A stretch of DNA of 64,000 nucleotides from Phytopythium helicoides (lineage: Eukaryota > Oomycota > Peronosporomycetes > Pythiales > Pythiaceae), in NCBI GenBank assembly GCA_024867545.1, contig JANFNE010000012.1, positions 868,001 through 932,000 of the forward strand, given 5' to 3'. A program made the translations under genes and the position numbers. Positions 31,095-42,242 of this stretch are shown piece by piece; within the stretch, counting starts at the first letter, position 1; the number at the start of each line of letters is the position of its first letter. The notes beneath the pieces are model-generated. The model had not been told where the DNA came from. It saw only the letters and a list, made by a program, of their open reading frames with translations, and did not search any database.

Positions 31095-32947
31095 GGTTGG
31101 TTGGTTGGTTGTGGTGTCCCTCGGAGCTGGTAGTAGTGTTGGCTCGCTTGTGAGTGTCGAAGTAAATTCGAGAGTGAGTGGGTAGCGTGAGTCGCGTGAG
31201 GGGAGGGTGTGAGTTGCGTGAGTTGTGGTTGTCGCTCGCAGCTTGGCTAGGCTGGTGGCTGGAGCCTGGAGGCTGTGTGTGAGCCGTCCACTGAGAGATA
31301 ATTTTGATCGCGGCCAGCGGTCCGAGGTGCGGTCAAGAAACCGGCGAATTAGTTTGGATCTGCGTCGCAGCAGACGGCGGTCGTCACGACCAGCGCGGCG
31401 TCGTGCGATCGGGACGGACGTTTGTGGTCTCACCCGTGCGCCGCCACCGTATGGCGCACAGCATCCGTACGTGGTCCGGTACGGTGGCCGTTTATTCAGA
31501 TTGGTCGATCAGTTGATCGATCGATCGATCGATCGATCGATTGATCAGTCGGTCAATCGATTGGGAAGATGGCGTCGAGCGCACTCGAATTGATTTGTTT
31601 TGTTTTGCTTTGCTAGTCGATGTCATTCTTGGCACTTGCTTGACACTTGCCAACGGAGCACACTTTTCGGCACCTGACTGCAACAGCACCAGCTCAGCGT
31701 GGCATTTGAACTTGCTGTTGCCCGACTCACTCAGCAGTTGGCTCGCTCGACTGCTCGAAAGCTTGAAGCTGAGGGAGGACAAACAGCGAAAGTCTCTGCG
31801 AGGCCCGTCTATGGTGGCCGCAAAGCGAAGAGCTTCGTATAGTACAGCTGTGTAGTATACGAGGTCGCCGCTGTCCTGGCTCATATCACCCCTGCAATGC
31901 CGCGATGGCGCCGCCCTTTGTTGAACAAATTGTTCTGACCGCGAGTCATCGCGCCACCACGCCACAAGACGCCGCGCCACTGTATGCGACTCACCGTTCT
32001 GCAAACCCAGACGACGGCGGGCGCTCATGCACAACGCCATGCATATGATATGGTGTTCGTACGTACGTACGTTCCCGGACTAGTATGTGGTGACCTCGTC
32101 CTCTTCTTCTCTTCTTTTCCGATCGTTGCTAAAGAGCACTCGAGCACACAAGTCGACTCCTCCTGCGACGACCGTCCCAATGGGATGAAGCACCAGCAGC
32201 GAGGATCGGATGACTGAAGGATCTGGTTTGCTCGGTTCCCGTCGGATTTGTAGCTTGCCGAACCAGTCACGAGAGAGGGAGAAAGGATCAATAGGATTGC
32301 TTTCGCGTCGCTCGGATGCTGCGAGCACGGGGTCGCGATCGAAGACGCGTGAGAAATTGGAGCATGGCGGAGTATGTATGTATTCACTGCCGGCGGGGTT
32401 TTCAGGTTTGTAGAGCCAATTTCCCTGGGTAGTTGGCAGGGTAGGCCCACACCTATCAGTGAGACTCTCCTAACCGACCGAACGCCCATACAGCCATCAC
32501 CGCTCAGTCTCATCATGACTGTCCTGTACTTCCAATCAAAGAACCATAATGCCTCGCCTGCCTCGATTTTCGAGTTTCTCTTGATCGGGCTGTCAATACC
32601 ATCAACAAAAATCGCTTCGTATGCTGTTCAGCATCGAACGCATGCATGTAATCTCGTGCACCCTCGAGACACCATCGAAGAAGCTCTCCGCTATGACGCT
32701 ATGACCCACCGCGCCACCTCAACAAATCCGCGTCAATGCAAGACAACAAAGAAAGAAATCCTTGACTTCAATGATTTGGCATTCATTCACACATTGTCTA
32801 TTGCTGCTCACAGTTGATGACAGCGAGCACGACAGCTACAGTACAAACATCCACTCTGTACATCGTGATGCCAGGACATGAGCATCGATCGATCGCTCTA
32901 CCCCGTATCCACCGCGAGTCTCCAGGTCCCAGGACAGGACAGGACAC
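31095..32947. other. Array intergenic unit 2 (PG3 promoter and PG4 3' flank)
   Basis: Near-exact copy of 28166-30014 with one additional GATC; no gene recognised. Confidence 0.5.
31171..31177 (-). promoter_or_regulatory. Initiator-like TCACTCT of PG3
   Basis: Same element and spacing as in PG2. Confidence 0.45.
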
Positions 32948-34027
32948 TTACGCGCACTTGATGTTGCTGGGCTGGCCACTGCAGCTTCCCGTCTTGCCAG
33001 ACACGCTGATACCAGAGAAGCTCCAGTTCGACACCACCTTCGAGTTCGCGACGATGTCGTACACATTGGTGGCCGTACCCGTGAGACCGCTGATGGTGAT
33101 ACCCGTGATCGTGACGGCGCTCGTGGCCGAACCCGTGTAGCCGCCCTTCGACTTGGAGTAGTCCGAGTGGACCACGATGGCATTTTTCACGTTCGTCAGC
33201 GTGTTGTCCGTGTACTTGACGTTCTCGACCAGACCCTGGAGACCAACGATGGTCTTGATGCGGATACCGTTGTCACTGTTGATGATCTTGTTGTTGGAGA
33301 CCGTGAGACCGCTCACCGTGTCGGTGGACGCGACCGTGGTGCCGCCGAGCGAGCCGATGGAGATACCGTGTCCACCGCTGCACGTGTTGCCAGAGAAGAC
33401 CGTGTTGGTGGAGGACTGCATGGCGAGACAGTCGTCCTGGTTGTAGATGGTGTTGTCGGAGATGGTGACGTGGTCGTTGCTGCTGAGGTCGAAGCCGTCC
33501 GTGTTCTTGGCGAGGCCGTTGCCCGCGCTCGAGTCGAGCGTGAGACCCGAGAGTGTGGTGGCGGTGGAGCTGAGGATGCTGAAGGTACGGAAGGGCGAGT
33601 TCTTGAGCGTGAAACCCGAGAGCGTGGACGACGCGACCTTGCTCAGGCGGAAGAAGACGGGACGAGTCACCGACTGGCCCTGCTTCCAGTACCACGCACC
33701 CTGGCCGTCGAGAGTACCCGTTCCCGACACCTTGAGGTTGGATCCCGTGAGCTTCACGAGCGGACCCTCCCACAGCTTCGTGCCGAAGGTGGTCGTTCCC
33801 GTGAACGTGATGGTGGCTCCCGACTTGGTCTTGGTCAGGTCGAGGGTCACACCGGCGGGGACCGAGAGCGAGTCGATGACGACGGCGCTGCACGTCGAGA
33901 TGTCGGTGCCGCTCTTGTAGGTTCCGGTGAGTGTGCAGCTGGCGTCTGCCTCCTGGCGCATCATGGGAGCGGCGTCCGAGGCGGCGGCGAGGAGGGCGAC
34001 GAGCAGCGAGACGAAGGTGAGCTTCAT
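32948..34027 (-). CDS. Polygalacturonase PG4 (GH28)
   Basis: 359 aa, identical to PG3. Array homology upstream continues only to about 34146, roughly 36 bp beyond its initiator. PG4 therefore keeps the shared core promoter but has different distal upstream DNA, a natural setting for different regulation of an identical enzyme. Confidence 0.93.
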   Translation of the reverse strand: MKLTFVSLLVALLAAASDAAPMMRQEADASCTLTGTYKSGTDISTCSAVVIDSLSVPAGVTLDLTKTKSGATITFTGTTTFGTKLWEGPLVKLTGSNLKVSGTGTLDGQGAWYWKQGQSVTRPVFFRLSKVASSTLSGFTLKNSPFRTFSILSSTATTLSGLTLDSSAGNGLAKNTDGFDLSSNDHVTISDNTIYNQDDCLAMQSSTNTVFSGNTCSGGHGISIGSLGGTTVASTDTVSGLTVSNNKIINSDNGIRIKTIVGLQGLVENVKYTDNTLTNVKNAIVVHSDYSKSKGGYTGSATSAVTITGITISGLTGTATNVYDIVANSKVVSNWSFSGISVSGKTGSCSGQPSNIKCA

Positions 34028-34103
34028 GGTTGGTTGGTTGGTTGTGGTGTCCCTCGGAGCTGGTAGTAGTGTTGGCTCGCTTGTGAGTGTCGAAGTAAAT
34101 TCG

Positions 34104-34110
34104 AGAGTGA
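34104..34110 (-). promoter_or_regulatory. Initiator-like TCACTCT of PG4
   Basis: Last shared promoter element before the array homology ends at about 34146. Confidence 0.45.
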
Positions 34111-34146
34111 GTGGGTAGCGTGAGTCGCGTGAGGGGAGGGTGTGAG

Positions 34147-34920
34147 AAGACTGCGCGTGCACTGGGTGCCGGTTCGCTGTGAGGTATCTTCGAGGGTTTG
34201 TCGATCTGCACCATTAGGTGGATTTGAAACGGATGCACGACTGCATGATGACCAATGTCCCGATCGATGGCATTCTATTTGGTTCGCCATGGAAAGGTAA
34301 ACAGATAGCCGACATGATCTTCGGCTGTTCGACTGGAAAGCTCAATTCGTGCAGTCGAACAGAGCAAATCTGAGGGACTTCGGCCTGTCTCTGAAACAAT
34401 GGCCTGGCTTACATCACCTGCAATGCCGCGACGCCCGGCTCTGTTTGAGAGGGGCGTCTCTGAGATCCCCAGGGAGCGGTGACACCCTGTTGGACTTCGC
34501 ATGGGTTCCTCAGGGCCACATGGGGAGTATCAGCGATGACGCTGACCTGTGGCTGCGTCTCATAGCTTCGCATCATCCTCTCGTATTGATAGTTTGTGGA
34601 CTGTCGATGGGCAATCGCTTGGCCGTGCTGACCATAACGTGGGGGTATCGGTTCGACAATGGGACTAAAGCGGAAAGGCGCGCTGCTGTTGCGATCGCCT
34701 ATCGATCACAGCATCTACGAGCATACTTGCAGCACAGCACAGTTGCACTTACAGCATGAGGCGTGCGTTCAAGCACACAAATCAAATCTTTCGGTATCAA
34801 TTTGGAGTTACGGCAGCGAGACTACAGTAGACTGACGAGTGGGTGACAGCAACAGACAGCGGAGCTGCGCTACCTCTGTAAACACGAGGTGGTTTCAAAT
34901 CTTCACGCGTAGGACGCCAT
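34147..34920. other. Intergenic between PG4 and PG5
   Basis: Unique sequence: PG4 distal upstream DNA and PG5 3' flank. A 136-codon frame on the plus strand (34349-34759) lacks recognisable similarity and is probably chance. Confidence 0.4.
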
Positions 34921-36086
34921 TTAGCACGACACGCTGCTTGGCTCGCCACTGCAGCTGCCGTCGTCGTCCGCCGACACTGTGATGCTCTTGAACGTCCAGT
35001 CAGACACCACATCCGAGTCGACCAGAATGTCGTACAGCGTGTCGGCCGTGCCCGAGAGACCGTTAATGGTGATGCCTGTAATCTCGACCTTGCTGGTGGC
35101 CGACCCCGTGTAGCCTCCCTTCGACTTGCTGTAGTCACCGTGGATCACAATCGCGTTCTCGACGTTCGAGAGCGTGTTGCTCGTGTACGTCACGTCCTCA
35201 ACCAGACCCTTGAGGTCAATGATGGTCTTGATGCGGATGCCGTTGACACTGTCAATGATCTTGTTGTTCTTGACCGTCAGACCGCTGACCGTGTCGGACG
35301 AAGAGACGGAGGAGCCGCCAATTGACCCGATCGAGATACCGTGTCCACCACTGCACGTGTTGCTGGAGAAGACAGTGTTGGTCGAAGATTGCATCGCCAA
35401 GCAGTCGTCCTGGTTGTAGATGGTGTTGCCAGTTATCGTTACGTAGTTGTTCTTGCTGAGATCGAAGCCATCCGTGTTTTTGGCGGTACCGTCACCAGCG
35501 CTGGAGTCGAGTGTCAATCCGCTGAGCGTCGTGTACGACGAGCTGAGGATACTGAAGGTGCGGTAGGGCGAGTTCTTAATAGTGAAACCCGAAAGAGTGG
35601 ACTTGACAACCTTGCTGAGGCGGAAGAACACGGGGCGAGTGATTGATGAGCCTTGCTTCCAGTACCAGGAACCCTGTCCATCAAGCGTGCCGCTTCCCTT
35701 CACCGTCAGGCTCGTGCCAGTCAAAAGGATGAGCGGGCCATCCCATTTCTGTTAGTAAATGCAAACAGATCAATCGCTAGTCGTTAGTCGTGAAAATTGT
35801 CCCAAAGCAGCAGCATCAATCAATACCACACCTTGGTGCCGAACGTGGTCGTGCCGCTGAAGGTGATGGTCGCGCCTGACTTGACCTCGGTGAGGTCAAG
35901 CGTGACGCCCGCAGGGACCGTCAGCGAACTGATTGTAATGGCCGAGCACGATGACACGTCCGTGCCGCTCGTGTACGTCCCGGACAGCGTGCAGCTCGAT
36001 GACTCGGCCTCCTGGCGGATCATGGGTGACGCGTTGCCTAACGCGGCAAGGAGGGCAACAGCGATGCTGGACAGGTAGAACTTCAT
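34921..36086 (-). CDS. Polygalacturonase PG5 (GH28), the only intron-containing copy
   Basis: Exon 1 is 36086-35832 and exon 2 is 35748-34921, with an 83-nt GT-AG intron (35749-35831). The join gives TTFGTK|KWDGPLILLTG, matching PG1's TTFGTKKWEGP exactly in register. The product is 360 aa with signal peptide MKFYLSSIAVALLAALGNA. GH28 motifs NTDGFDL, QDDC, GGHGISIG and NGIRIK are intact. It ends SVSC. Without splicing the frame would end just after the first quarter of the protein, so expression depends on the intron being removed. Confidence 0.9.
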
Positions 36087-36133
36087 CGTGGTAGCTTGGG
36101 ATGCACTTGAGTCTTGAGGCCGGAGAAAAACTG

Positions 36134-36140
36134 CGAATGA
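36134..36140 (-). promoter_or_regulatory. Initiator-like TCATTCG of PG5
   Basis: TCATTCGCAGTTTTTC on the minus strand about 50 bp before the ATG. Confidence 0.35.
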
Positions 36141-36844
36141 GGCCCGCGGATCGATTCCAGGCGACTGACTTGCTCGGCGTCGGGACACGCAGCCAGGACT
36201 CCTTTGCCTGCTAGTTCGTTGGCGGCCAGTGTGGCGTTGCATCGAGCCTGCATTCACTCACTATCATCGAAGGCTCGTTAATCTGAGCGTGAGCGGAGTG
36301 GAGACCCTCGCTTTCAGTGAAGAGGCATACAGAATTCCAGAGTAGAGAGAGCGGACGCAGCACATGAAGGATCGGCCGGGATCGAGGCATACGACTTCCG
36401 TGATCTGAAGTCCGGGAGGAGACGCGCCCGCTCCGACCGCAGATGGCGATCGGGCGGGAAGGGTGCTGAGTCTGGCGCCTGAGCTACCAGCCTGAATGTC
36501 TCGGGAAGCACTGGTGCTTACTACATGTAGGAACGCCATTGTTCCAGTGCGCAACACATTGATGCGTCTGATGCGGTAAAAGGTGAGAATAGCCTTGCCT
36601 CAAGAATCAAGATTCAGGAAGTGAAAGTTGACGCCTCAAGAATTGGCGCATGCAGAATCACAAGATGCCCCGCGAGGAACTTGAGGGCCATGAACAGACA
36701 TAGTTCATTATTGGTAGACCTTATGAGGTTTTCAACAATCGACATCGACACTACACAGCACCTCCATTGGTCTACAAAATGAACATTCACTTCATGTGAC
36801 GCGCACGGGTTCCCAGTTATCTCCATGATGTCCGCCTGTGGAGA
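36141..36844. other. Intergenic between PG5 and PG6
   Basis: PG5 distal upstream and PG6 3' flank; nothing further recognised. Confidence 0.4.
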
Positions 36845-37936
36845 TTAGCACGACACACCGCTCGGCTCGCCACTGCAGCTGCCGTCGTCGCTCGCCGTGA
36901 CCGTGATTCCCGAGAACGTCCAGTCCGAGACGTACTTTGAGTTGACGAGAATATCGTAGAGCGTGTCGGCAGTGCCTGACAGTCCGCTGATGGTGATACC
37001 CTTGATGGTGACCTTGCTGGTGGCCGAACCCGTGTAGCCGCCCTTCGACTTGGAGTAATCGCCGTGGATCACGATCGCATTCTCCACATTTGTCAGCGTG
37101 TTGCTCGTGTACTTGACGTTCTCGACGAGGCCGTAGTCGTCAATGATAGTCTTGATGCGAATGCCGTTGACGCTGTTGATGATCTTGTTGCCCGAGACCG
37201 TGAGACCGTTGACCGTGTCGGAAGATGACACGGACGTGCCACCGATCGAGCCAATCGAGATACCGTGGCCACCGCTGCACGTGTTGCTGGAGAATACGGT
37301 GGTGGTGGATGACTGCATGGCGAGGCAGTCGTCCTGGTTGTAGATCTTGTTGCCGGTGATGGTGATTCCGGTGTTCTTGCTGAGATCGAAGCCGTCCGTG
37401 TTCTTAGCGAGATCGTCACCAGCGCTCGAGTCGAGTGTGAGGCCGCTGATGGTCGTGCTCTCTGAGCTGAGGATGCTGAATGTGCGGTAGGGGGAGTTCT
37501 TGATGGTGAACCCCGAGACGGTTGAGTCGATGACCTTGCTCATGCGGAAGAAGACGGGACGCGAGATCGACGAGTCCGACTTGTACTTCTTCCAGTACCA
37601 GGCACCCTGGCCGTCGAGTGTGCCGCTGCCCTTGACCGTAAGGCTGGTACCGGTGAGCAGCACGAGCGGTCCGTCCCATTCCTTCTCGCCGAACGTTGTG
37701 GTTCCGGTGAACGTAATGGTAGCTCCTTCCTTCACGTCGCTCAGGTCGAGAGTAACGCCAGCAGGAACCGTAAGCGAGCTGATAGTGATGCTGCTACATG
37801 AGGAAACATCCTTGCCGGACGTGTAGGTTCCCGAAAGCGTGCAGCTACTGGAGTCAGCTTCTTGACGCATCATCGAGGTGGCATTGACTCCAGCGATTAC
37901 TGCGAAAGCGAGTACGATGGGTTGGAAGAGCTTCAT
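36845..37936 (-). CDS. Polygalacturonase PG6 (GH28)
   Basis: 363 aa from MKLFQPIVLAFAVIAGVNA (signal peptide); upstream in-frame codons to 38026 are leader. Motifs NTDGFDL, QDDC, GGHGISIG and NGIRIK are complete. Relative to PG1 it has a short insertion (YKSDSSISRP) in the loop after WYWK, shared in position with the KFAADDSISRP and KYADDDSIDRP loops of PG7-PG12. It therefore groups with those copies rather than with PG1-PG5. Confidence 0.93.
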   Translation of the reverse strand: MKLFQPIVLAFAVIAGVNATSMMRQEADSSSCTLSGTYTSGKDVSSCSSITISSLTVPAGVTLDLSDVKEGATITFTGTTTFGEKEWDGPLVLLTGTSLTVKGSGTLDGQGAWYWKKYKSDSSISRPVFFRMSKVIDSTVSGFTIKNSPYRTFSILSSESTTISGLTLDSSAGDDLAKNTDGFDLSKNTGITITGNKIYNQDDCLAMQSSTTTVFSSNTCSGGHGISIGSIGGTSVSSSDTVNGLTVSGNKIINSVNGIRIKTIIDDYGLVENVKYTSNTLTNVENAIVIHGDYSKSKGGYTGSATSKVTIKGITISGLSGTADTLYDILVNSKYVSDWTFSGITVTASDDGSCSGEPSGVSC

Positions 37937-39305
37937 GGCTTGAACGAGGAGGCCTTGGTAAGGCTGGCTGGTGGTTGTGGGGGAGCAAGGTAAATTGCGG
38001 AATGAATCGCAAGACGCAATGCTCACCGCGTTGAAACCGAAGAGCTCGATTAGAACGTACTAGATGTAACGTCAGCATCACATGTTGTGTGACGCGACCA
38101 TTGAGACGGTCGCATTGCAGTCTTGTGGCCGCTCTCAGCAGCTCTTCATTCGGAGTTTGCGCATCAAGCATGATGAATTATAGTCTCCAGCTCATAGTGC
38201 TTGCCCTATCAAAATTCCGAATATCTTGAGCGTAGTAAGCGATTACTCCAAAGCTTCGGTGACACCATGCGGGTTCCCTTCCGATCCCCCCGTGTGCTCG
38301 CACCCGTCTCATGATTCTCTACGGCTCATGCCATCAACTTTAAGTGCATTCGTCGACTCGGTAGAAGAGGGTCGAAAGAACCTCGCACTTCCATGCGGTT
38401 GTAGTGCTCACTCGCTTCGTTGGCAATCTTTGCAGCAACATGGCCAAGGAAACGCACCAACGTCGAATTCTATGCTTTTTGCTTTTGAGTTGGTTTATCT
38501 TGAGGAGGCGACACCAATGAGGTTTGCAGCTGACGGCGAAGTTCGGAATGCTCGGGCATCTTATTGCTATCCTTATACCACAGTAGCTACGCTATATCTA
38601 AATAGATACATGTAGCTTTCACGGCGAGTGCGGAGCACTGCGCCGCGCAGCGAGAGACTAGAGTCTTCTCGGCTGCATACGTCTGTGACGCCCCGCTGTA
38701 GTCCGGGAAGAAGCTGGCTGGTCGCGCATGTCGACCGAAGTTATGAAAACGCGTCCCCTCGACAACGCCCTCATGCTGAAGCCGTCAAGCTGAGCGCCGC
38801 GCGCGTTGCATAGCGAACGCTATCTAGTTGAGCACGGAGCTGGCATCGACTGTCGGCAATATTCAACGAAGCTCTCTCGCTTGAACCGTTCCTCCACATG
38901 CAGTAACCCAGTGCAATTTCTTTTTGCGTGTGAACATCTACACGTTCGTGCATCGATCCAAACTTACGCTGTACCGGGATTCAAGTATAACCGGTTTCCT
39001 TGAATATGGAGGATTGATTTGAAGCTCAGTGGAGAACAGTCGAGGTGGCGGGTTTTGTCTGAATCCATTGAATTGATTGGACCTCAAATATGCCAAGGAT
39101 GACACCTAAGATTGGGTCCGTTATAAAAGGGTCAATGCCAGTACTATTCGATTGCACGAGATCCTTCCCGATCAAGCAAGCTCGGCTTGAGCACATCACA
39201 CTGTCTTGATGGTTTATCTAGACATGATGACCCTCCAGGTTCTTGAAGTCCATGTGGGAGTCCCAAAGAGCGATCGATGAGGCCAGGGGCCACACATGCG
39301 GTGCT
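37937..39305. other. Intergenic between PG6 and FRE1
   Basis: PG6 promoter followed by more than 1 kb without a recognised gene. A 129-codon plus-strand frame (38226-38615) has no recognisable similarity. FRE1's 3' flank lies at the right end. Confidence 0.4.
37999..38005 (-). promoter_or_regulatory. Initiator TCATTCC of PG6
   Basis: TCATTCCGCAATTTACC, about 65 bp before the ATG; near-identical to the PG9-PG12 element. Confidence 0.5.
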
Positions 39306-41651
39306 TCACAGCTCAAACTCCTCCTCGTGCACATCGAAGTGGTGGCCGCCCAACTCAGCAATTGAGCGTCGCATCGAAGCTTTTAGAGCCTTCGGACCCG
39401 AAACAAACAAGCCCAAGAAACCGTTCCCTGTGTCGGGGTGTTTGAGCTTGAAATTGTCGTGGCTTTGCAGTACTCTACGCATGATAGAGGTAGCGTCTGG
39501 ACGCTGCTCTATCTTGACTGAGTACTCCGAGATCAGGTCACGAAGTGTGCGAATCTTGGTCGAATCCACCTCTTTGGTTGCAACCACTAAACACTCGCTG
39601 CTAGCGACATGGGAACGGCACACTTTATCGTGACACCTCCGCTTCTGCTCAACATAGACGAAGGTGAACACTGTCAGAGCAACAATTACAAAGACAAGAA
39701 CGATTTCCACGAAGTTCTGCAGCGGCCATAAATCGTCATTTTTCGCTTGAATCTTGGAGTCATATTTGACAATCGCAAGCAAAAGGCAGACAAGAAAGAA
39801 AGTTGTCGAGAACATGAGTGCTCTAGCGCCAGGAGACCTCAATGGCTCCGAGAATGGAATTGGTGCAACCTTGCTAATTCTAGTGTCGTAGATGGTTGCC
39901 TTTGCATGTGTCTTTCCTTCAAGTCTCTCGTAATCAATAGAGACATCCAGCTGCTCCACAGTCCCCTCACTCGTAATGTAAAGTTCAAATGAGAAATGCT
40001 CTTGCTGTGGATCAAACTGCTTTACTCGTGCCAGCAGCGGGTGAATTTCTTCTAGGAGCTCCAGTTCTCGGAAAGCAAACACGATGTGCACTTTTTGTCT
40101 CAACGGCGCTCCGCTTGCCAGCTTGCACACCATATCGTCCAGGATCGCAAACATGGGGGTTGAGCCAATACCACCGCCAACTAGACAAACCGTCGAATAC
40201 TCGTCGTACATTTGCAGGGAGGCACCATAGAATCCGTCCATGTAAATGATGGGGAGGACATTGTTGGCCTTGCATGCTTCAGTGTGTTTAAGAAGCTCGG
40301 AGGTCCAGTCACCTAGTGGCTTGAGTAAGATGGTAAGAGAATTCTTGCTCGAGAGTGGGGACGAGGCAATAGTGAATGGATGCCACTGGATTTTGGAAAT
40401 GGCTGGCACATTGAGGTACACGAATTGCCCCACTTTGAAGGTGCTGACATGAGTGGTACTGCGCGCAACAGTGATTTTGCCTATGGTTTCGCGAAGAGTG
40501 GTGAATTCCTTGACAACAACCGGAGTAAAGCCATTCATGCTGGAAAGTGACCGGCTAACAAGGTACAAGACCAGTGAAGGTAAAATCCACATGATGATGT
40601 TGTTCCAGTGTAGCACAGCAAAAACGATAGCAATGACGAAGATATGGTGCGTATAATAGAACACGTTGTACATACGTCGGCGCACCCACGATCTCGAAGT
40701 CACCCAGATAAGCACAAAGCAGAGCAGCGTAACCAACCCAAAAAAGTTCGTCAACGGATCTTTGCCGCCTGCTCCAACTTCGCAATCACCACATGGGAGC
40801 GCTGTTTTCACCCACATACCTTGACGAATCCACGAGGAATAAAACAATGCGCAGTGCAACACACCAGTAATGAGGACGGCCTTTGCAATTCCTCCATGGT
40901 ATTTGAGACCGTTAGCGTACGAGATGTTGAGAAACTCCATCCACATGCAATTTCTTGTCGCCGGAAGGAACAAGAACGCTAGGTTAAAGATACAGACGTA
41001 ACCAAAAGTGAGTGCAACCATCTCTAAGTAGGCGTCGGAGTCAAGTACACGACCAGCATCCTTGAATCGTTTGAGTCTGGCGCGATAAAAGTGCTGAAAC
41101 ACGTACGCGTTACCACCGACTAGTGCAGTACGGTACAGAAGCTCACCAAAACTTGATTTAAGTGTCCCTGGTCGGCGACGAAGAATCTTTGATGCGTTTA
41201 GCAAATATTTTGACGCAATTTGACGATTGTAATCCCGTAGAAACTCAAAGACCACGGTAGCAACAACGAGTGGTATCACTGTGAGCAGGAGAAAATATGT
41301 GGGACGGACCATTTCACGATGAAAAATTGCAGGAGAATTAGATGAGTCACTATACCAGCTTCCAATCGTCTCGCTAAGACGCACATAACCTGGAGAATGG
41401 TAGAAGAGGTGTCCAAAGATATAAACAGCTAACGATGTGACCATCACAAACTGGGCAACATAGCCGAGGATCCGACGAAAGGAAGGCTGGTGCACGCTAA
41501 TACCACTTGGATTTCCATTCAGAGATTTTTTAATTCTTGCTTCCTTTGGCGATTGAGTCATCGTGTAGCCACCGCGCACATCGAGGGGAGGGGTCCAAGA
41601 CTCGCTCAATGGAGACATTGTAACTTGAAGAAGGTGTGAAGATCGAGTCAC
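39306..41651 (-). CDS. FRE1, ferric reductase/NADPH oxidase-like flavocytochrome
   Basis: These membrane proteins pass electrons from NAD(P)H via FAD and two haems across the membrane to Fe(III), Cu(II) or oxygen. Longest frame 781 aa; later in-frame Met residues (12, 31) are possible starts. Bis-haem His pairs sit 14 and 13 residues apart (H252/H266; H335 or H336/H348) in adjacent helices. The FAD-binding HPFT is at about 424-427 and the nucleotide-binding GGGIGSTP at about 492-499. Two further hydrophobic helices (ALMFSTTFFLVCLLLAI; VEIVLVFVIVALTVFTF) lie after the NAD-binding fold begins and before its final strand (FVSGPKAL ... EEEFEL). FRE2 has the same arrangement. Substrate (iron or oxygen) cannot be decided from sequence. 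Confidence 0.87.
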   Translation of the reverse strand: MTRSSHLLQVTMSPLSESWTPPLDVRGGYTMTQSPKEARIKKSLNGNPSGISVHQPSFRRILGYVAQFVMVTSLAVYIFGHLFYHSPGYVRLSETIGSWYSDSSNSPAIFHREMVRPTYFLLLTVIPLVVATVVFEFLRDYNRQIASKYLLNASKILRRRPGTLKSSFGELLYRTALVGGNAYVFQHFYRARLKRFKDAGRVLDSDAYLEMVALTFGYVCIFNLAFLFLPATRNCMWMEFLNISYANGLKYHGGIAKAVLITGVLHCALFYSSWIRQGMWVKTALPCGDCEVGAGGKDPLTNFFGLVTLLCFVLIWVTSRSWVRRRMYNVFYYTHHIFVIAIVFAVLHWNNIIMWILPSLVLYLVSRSLSSMNGFTPVVVKEFTTLRETIGKITVARSTTHVSTFKVGQFVYLNVPAISKIQWHPFTIASSPLSSKNSLTILLKPLGDWTSELLKHTEACKANNVLPIIYMDGFYGASLQMYDEYSTVCLVGGGIGSTPMFAILDDMVCKLASGAPLRQKVHIVFAFRELELLEEIHPLLARVKQFDPQQEHFSFELYITSEGTVEQLDVSIDYERLEGKTHAKATIYDTRISKVAPIPFSEPLRSPGARALMFSTTFFLVCLLLAIVKYDSKIQAKNDDLWPLQNFVEIVLVFVIVALTVFTFVYVEQKRRCHDKVCRSHVASSECLVVATKEVDSTKIRTLRDLISEYSVKIEQRPDATSIMRRVLQSHDNFKLKHPDTGNGFLGLFVSGPKALKASMRRSIAELGGHHFDVHEEEFEL

Positions 41652-41889
41652 GAGACAGAAGCCAAGATGCTTGAGCTGGAAGGTGAAAGGAAGATAATTT
41701 TGTGAGAGCTCGGTACGGGTGCCAATACCGAGAGCTCTGAACCAAACATTCTATTTTCCCAATCTGCGTGGAACATCCAATCAGGCAGCACTAGCAGCAA
41801 CCAAGGATTTTAATTCGTCAAGGGCACGCGTTGCGGATGCCACACGCAACAACGCAAATGCGATCATGCTGTAAGGAAACCAACAAGAT

Positions 41890-42168
41890 CTATGAATACC
41901 GAACAGAGATGTTTTTAGAGTTAATGATGGTGGTGCTTTGGTCGGCGAAGTTGACCGAGAAGTAGAAGAATTGGCCGAACACGTACACGAAGATGGTTGC
42001 GTAGATGAGGAACTGCGCTGCGTTACCGACGAATCCGAGATTGTTTGACCATGGAGATGCACCAAACGACTGACGATTCGGCTGCGAGAAGTTCTTCGAC
42101 TCCTCCGGAGTCTTGACGACAGCGAAGTGAACGTCAGGATTTGGGGTGTTGGCAGCGTTGGGAGCCAT
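41890..42168 (-). pseudogene. Truncated 5' copy of FRE2
   Basis: The first about 80 codons match FRE2's N-terminus (MAPNAANTPNPDVHFAVVK ... YVFGQFFYFS) almost exactly. Homology stops at about 41926, after which unrelated codons lead to a stop. No haem, FAD or NAD region is present, so it cannot be a reductase. It retains FRE2's promoter region with initiator at 42236-42242 and may be transcribed. It is the outer end of the left IR1 arm. Confidence 0.9.
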
Positions 42169-42242
42169 AGCTACTCGCTGTAACTCACTAGGAGTTGGTC
42201 CTTCTCGCTGGAGTGGTCACAGGAGGGAAAATAGAGGAATGA

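Larger units (their letters stand above)
27069..34146. repeat. Direct tandem duplication carrying PG2, PG3 and PG4
   Basis: Units start near 27069, 29998 and 32931; the first two are complete and the third is cut at about 34146, where the sequence after GGGAGGGTGTGAG changes abruptly. Coding and non-coding parts (for example 28166-30014 against 31095-32947) are almost identical. Period is 2929 and then 2933 bp; the 4-bp difference is one extra GATC in the microsatellite at about 31515. Unit joints lie at AGGACAGGACAGGACA. Confidence 0.93.

Noticed and set aside
27411..33273. Long plus- and minus-strand frames overlapping every PG gene (up to about 390 codons)
   Set aside because: They are shadow frames produced by the GC-rich, repetitive PG codons; they lack domains and recur identically wherever the PG sequence recurs.
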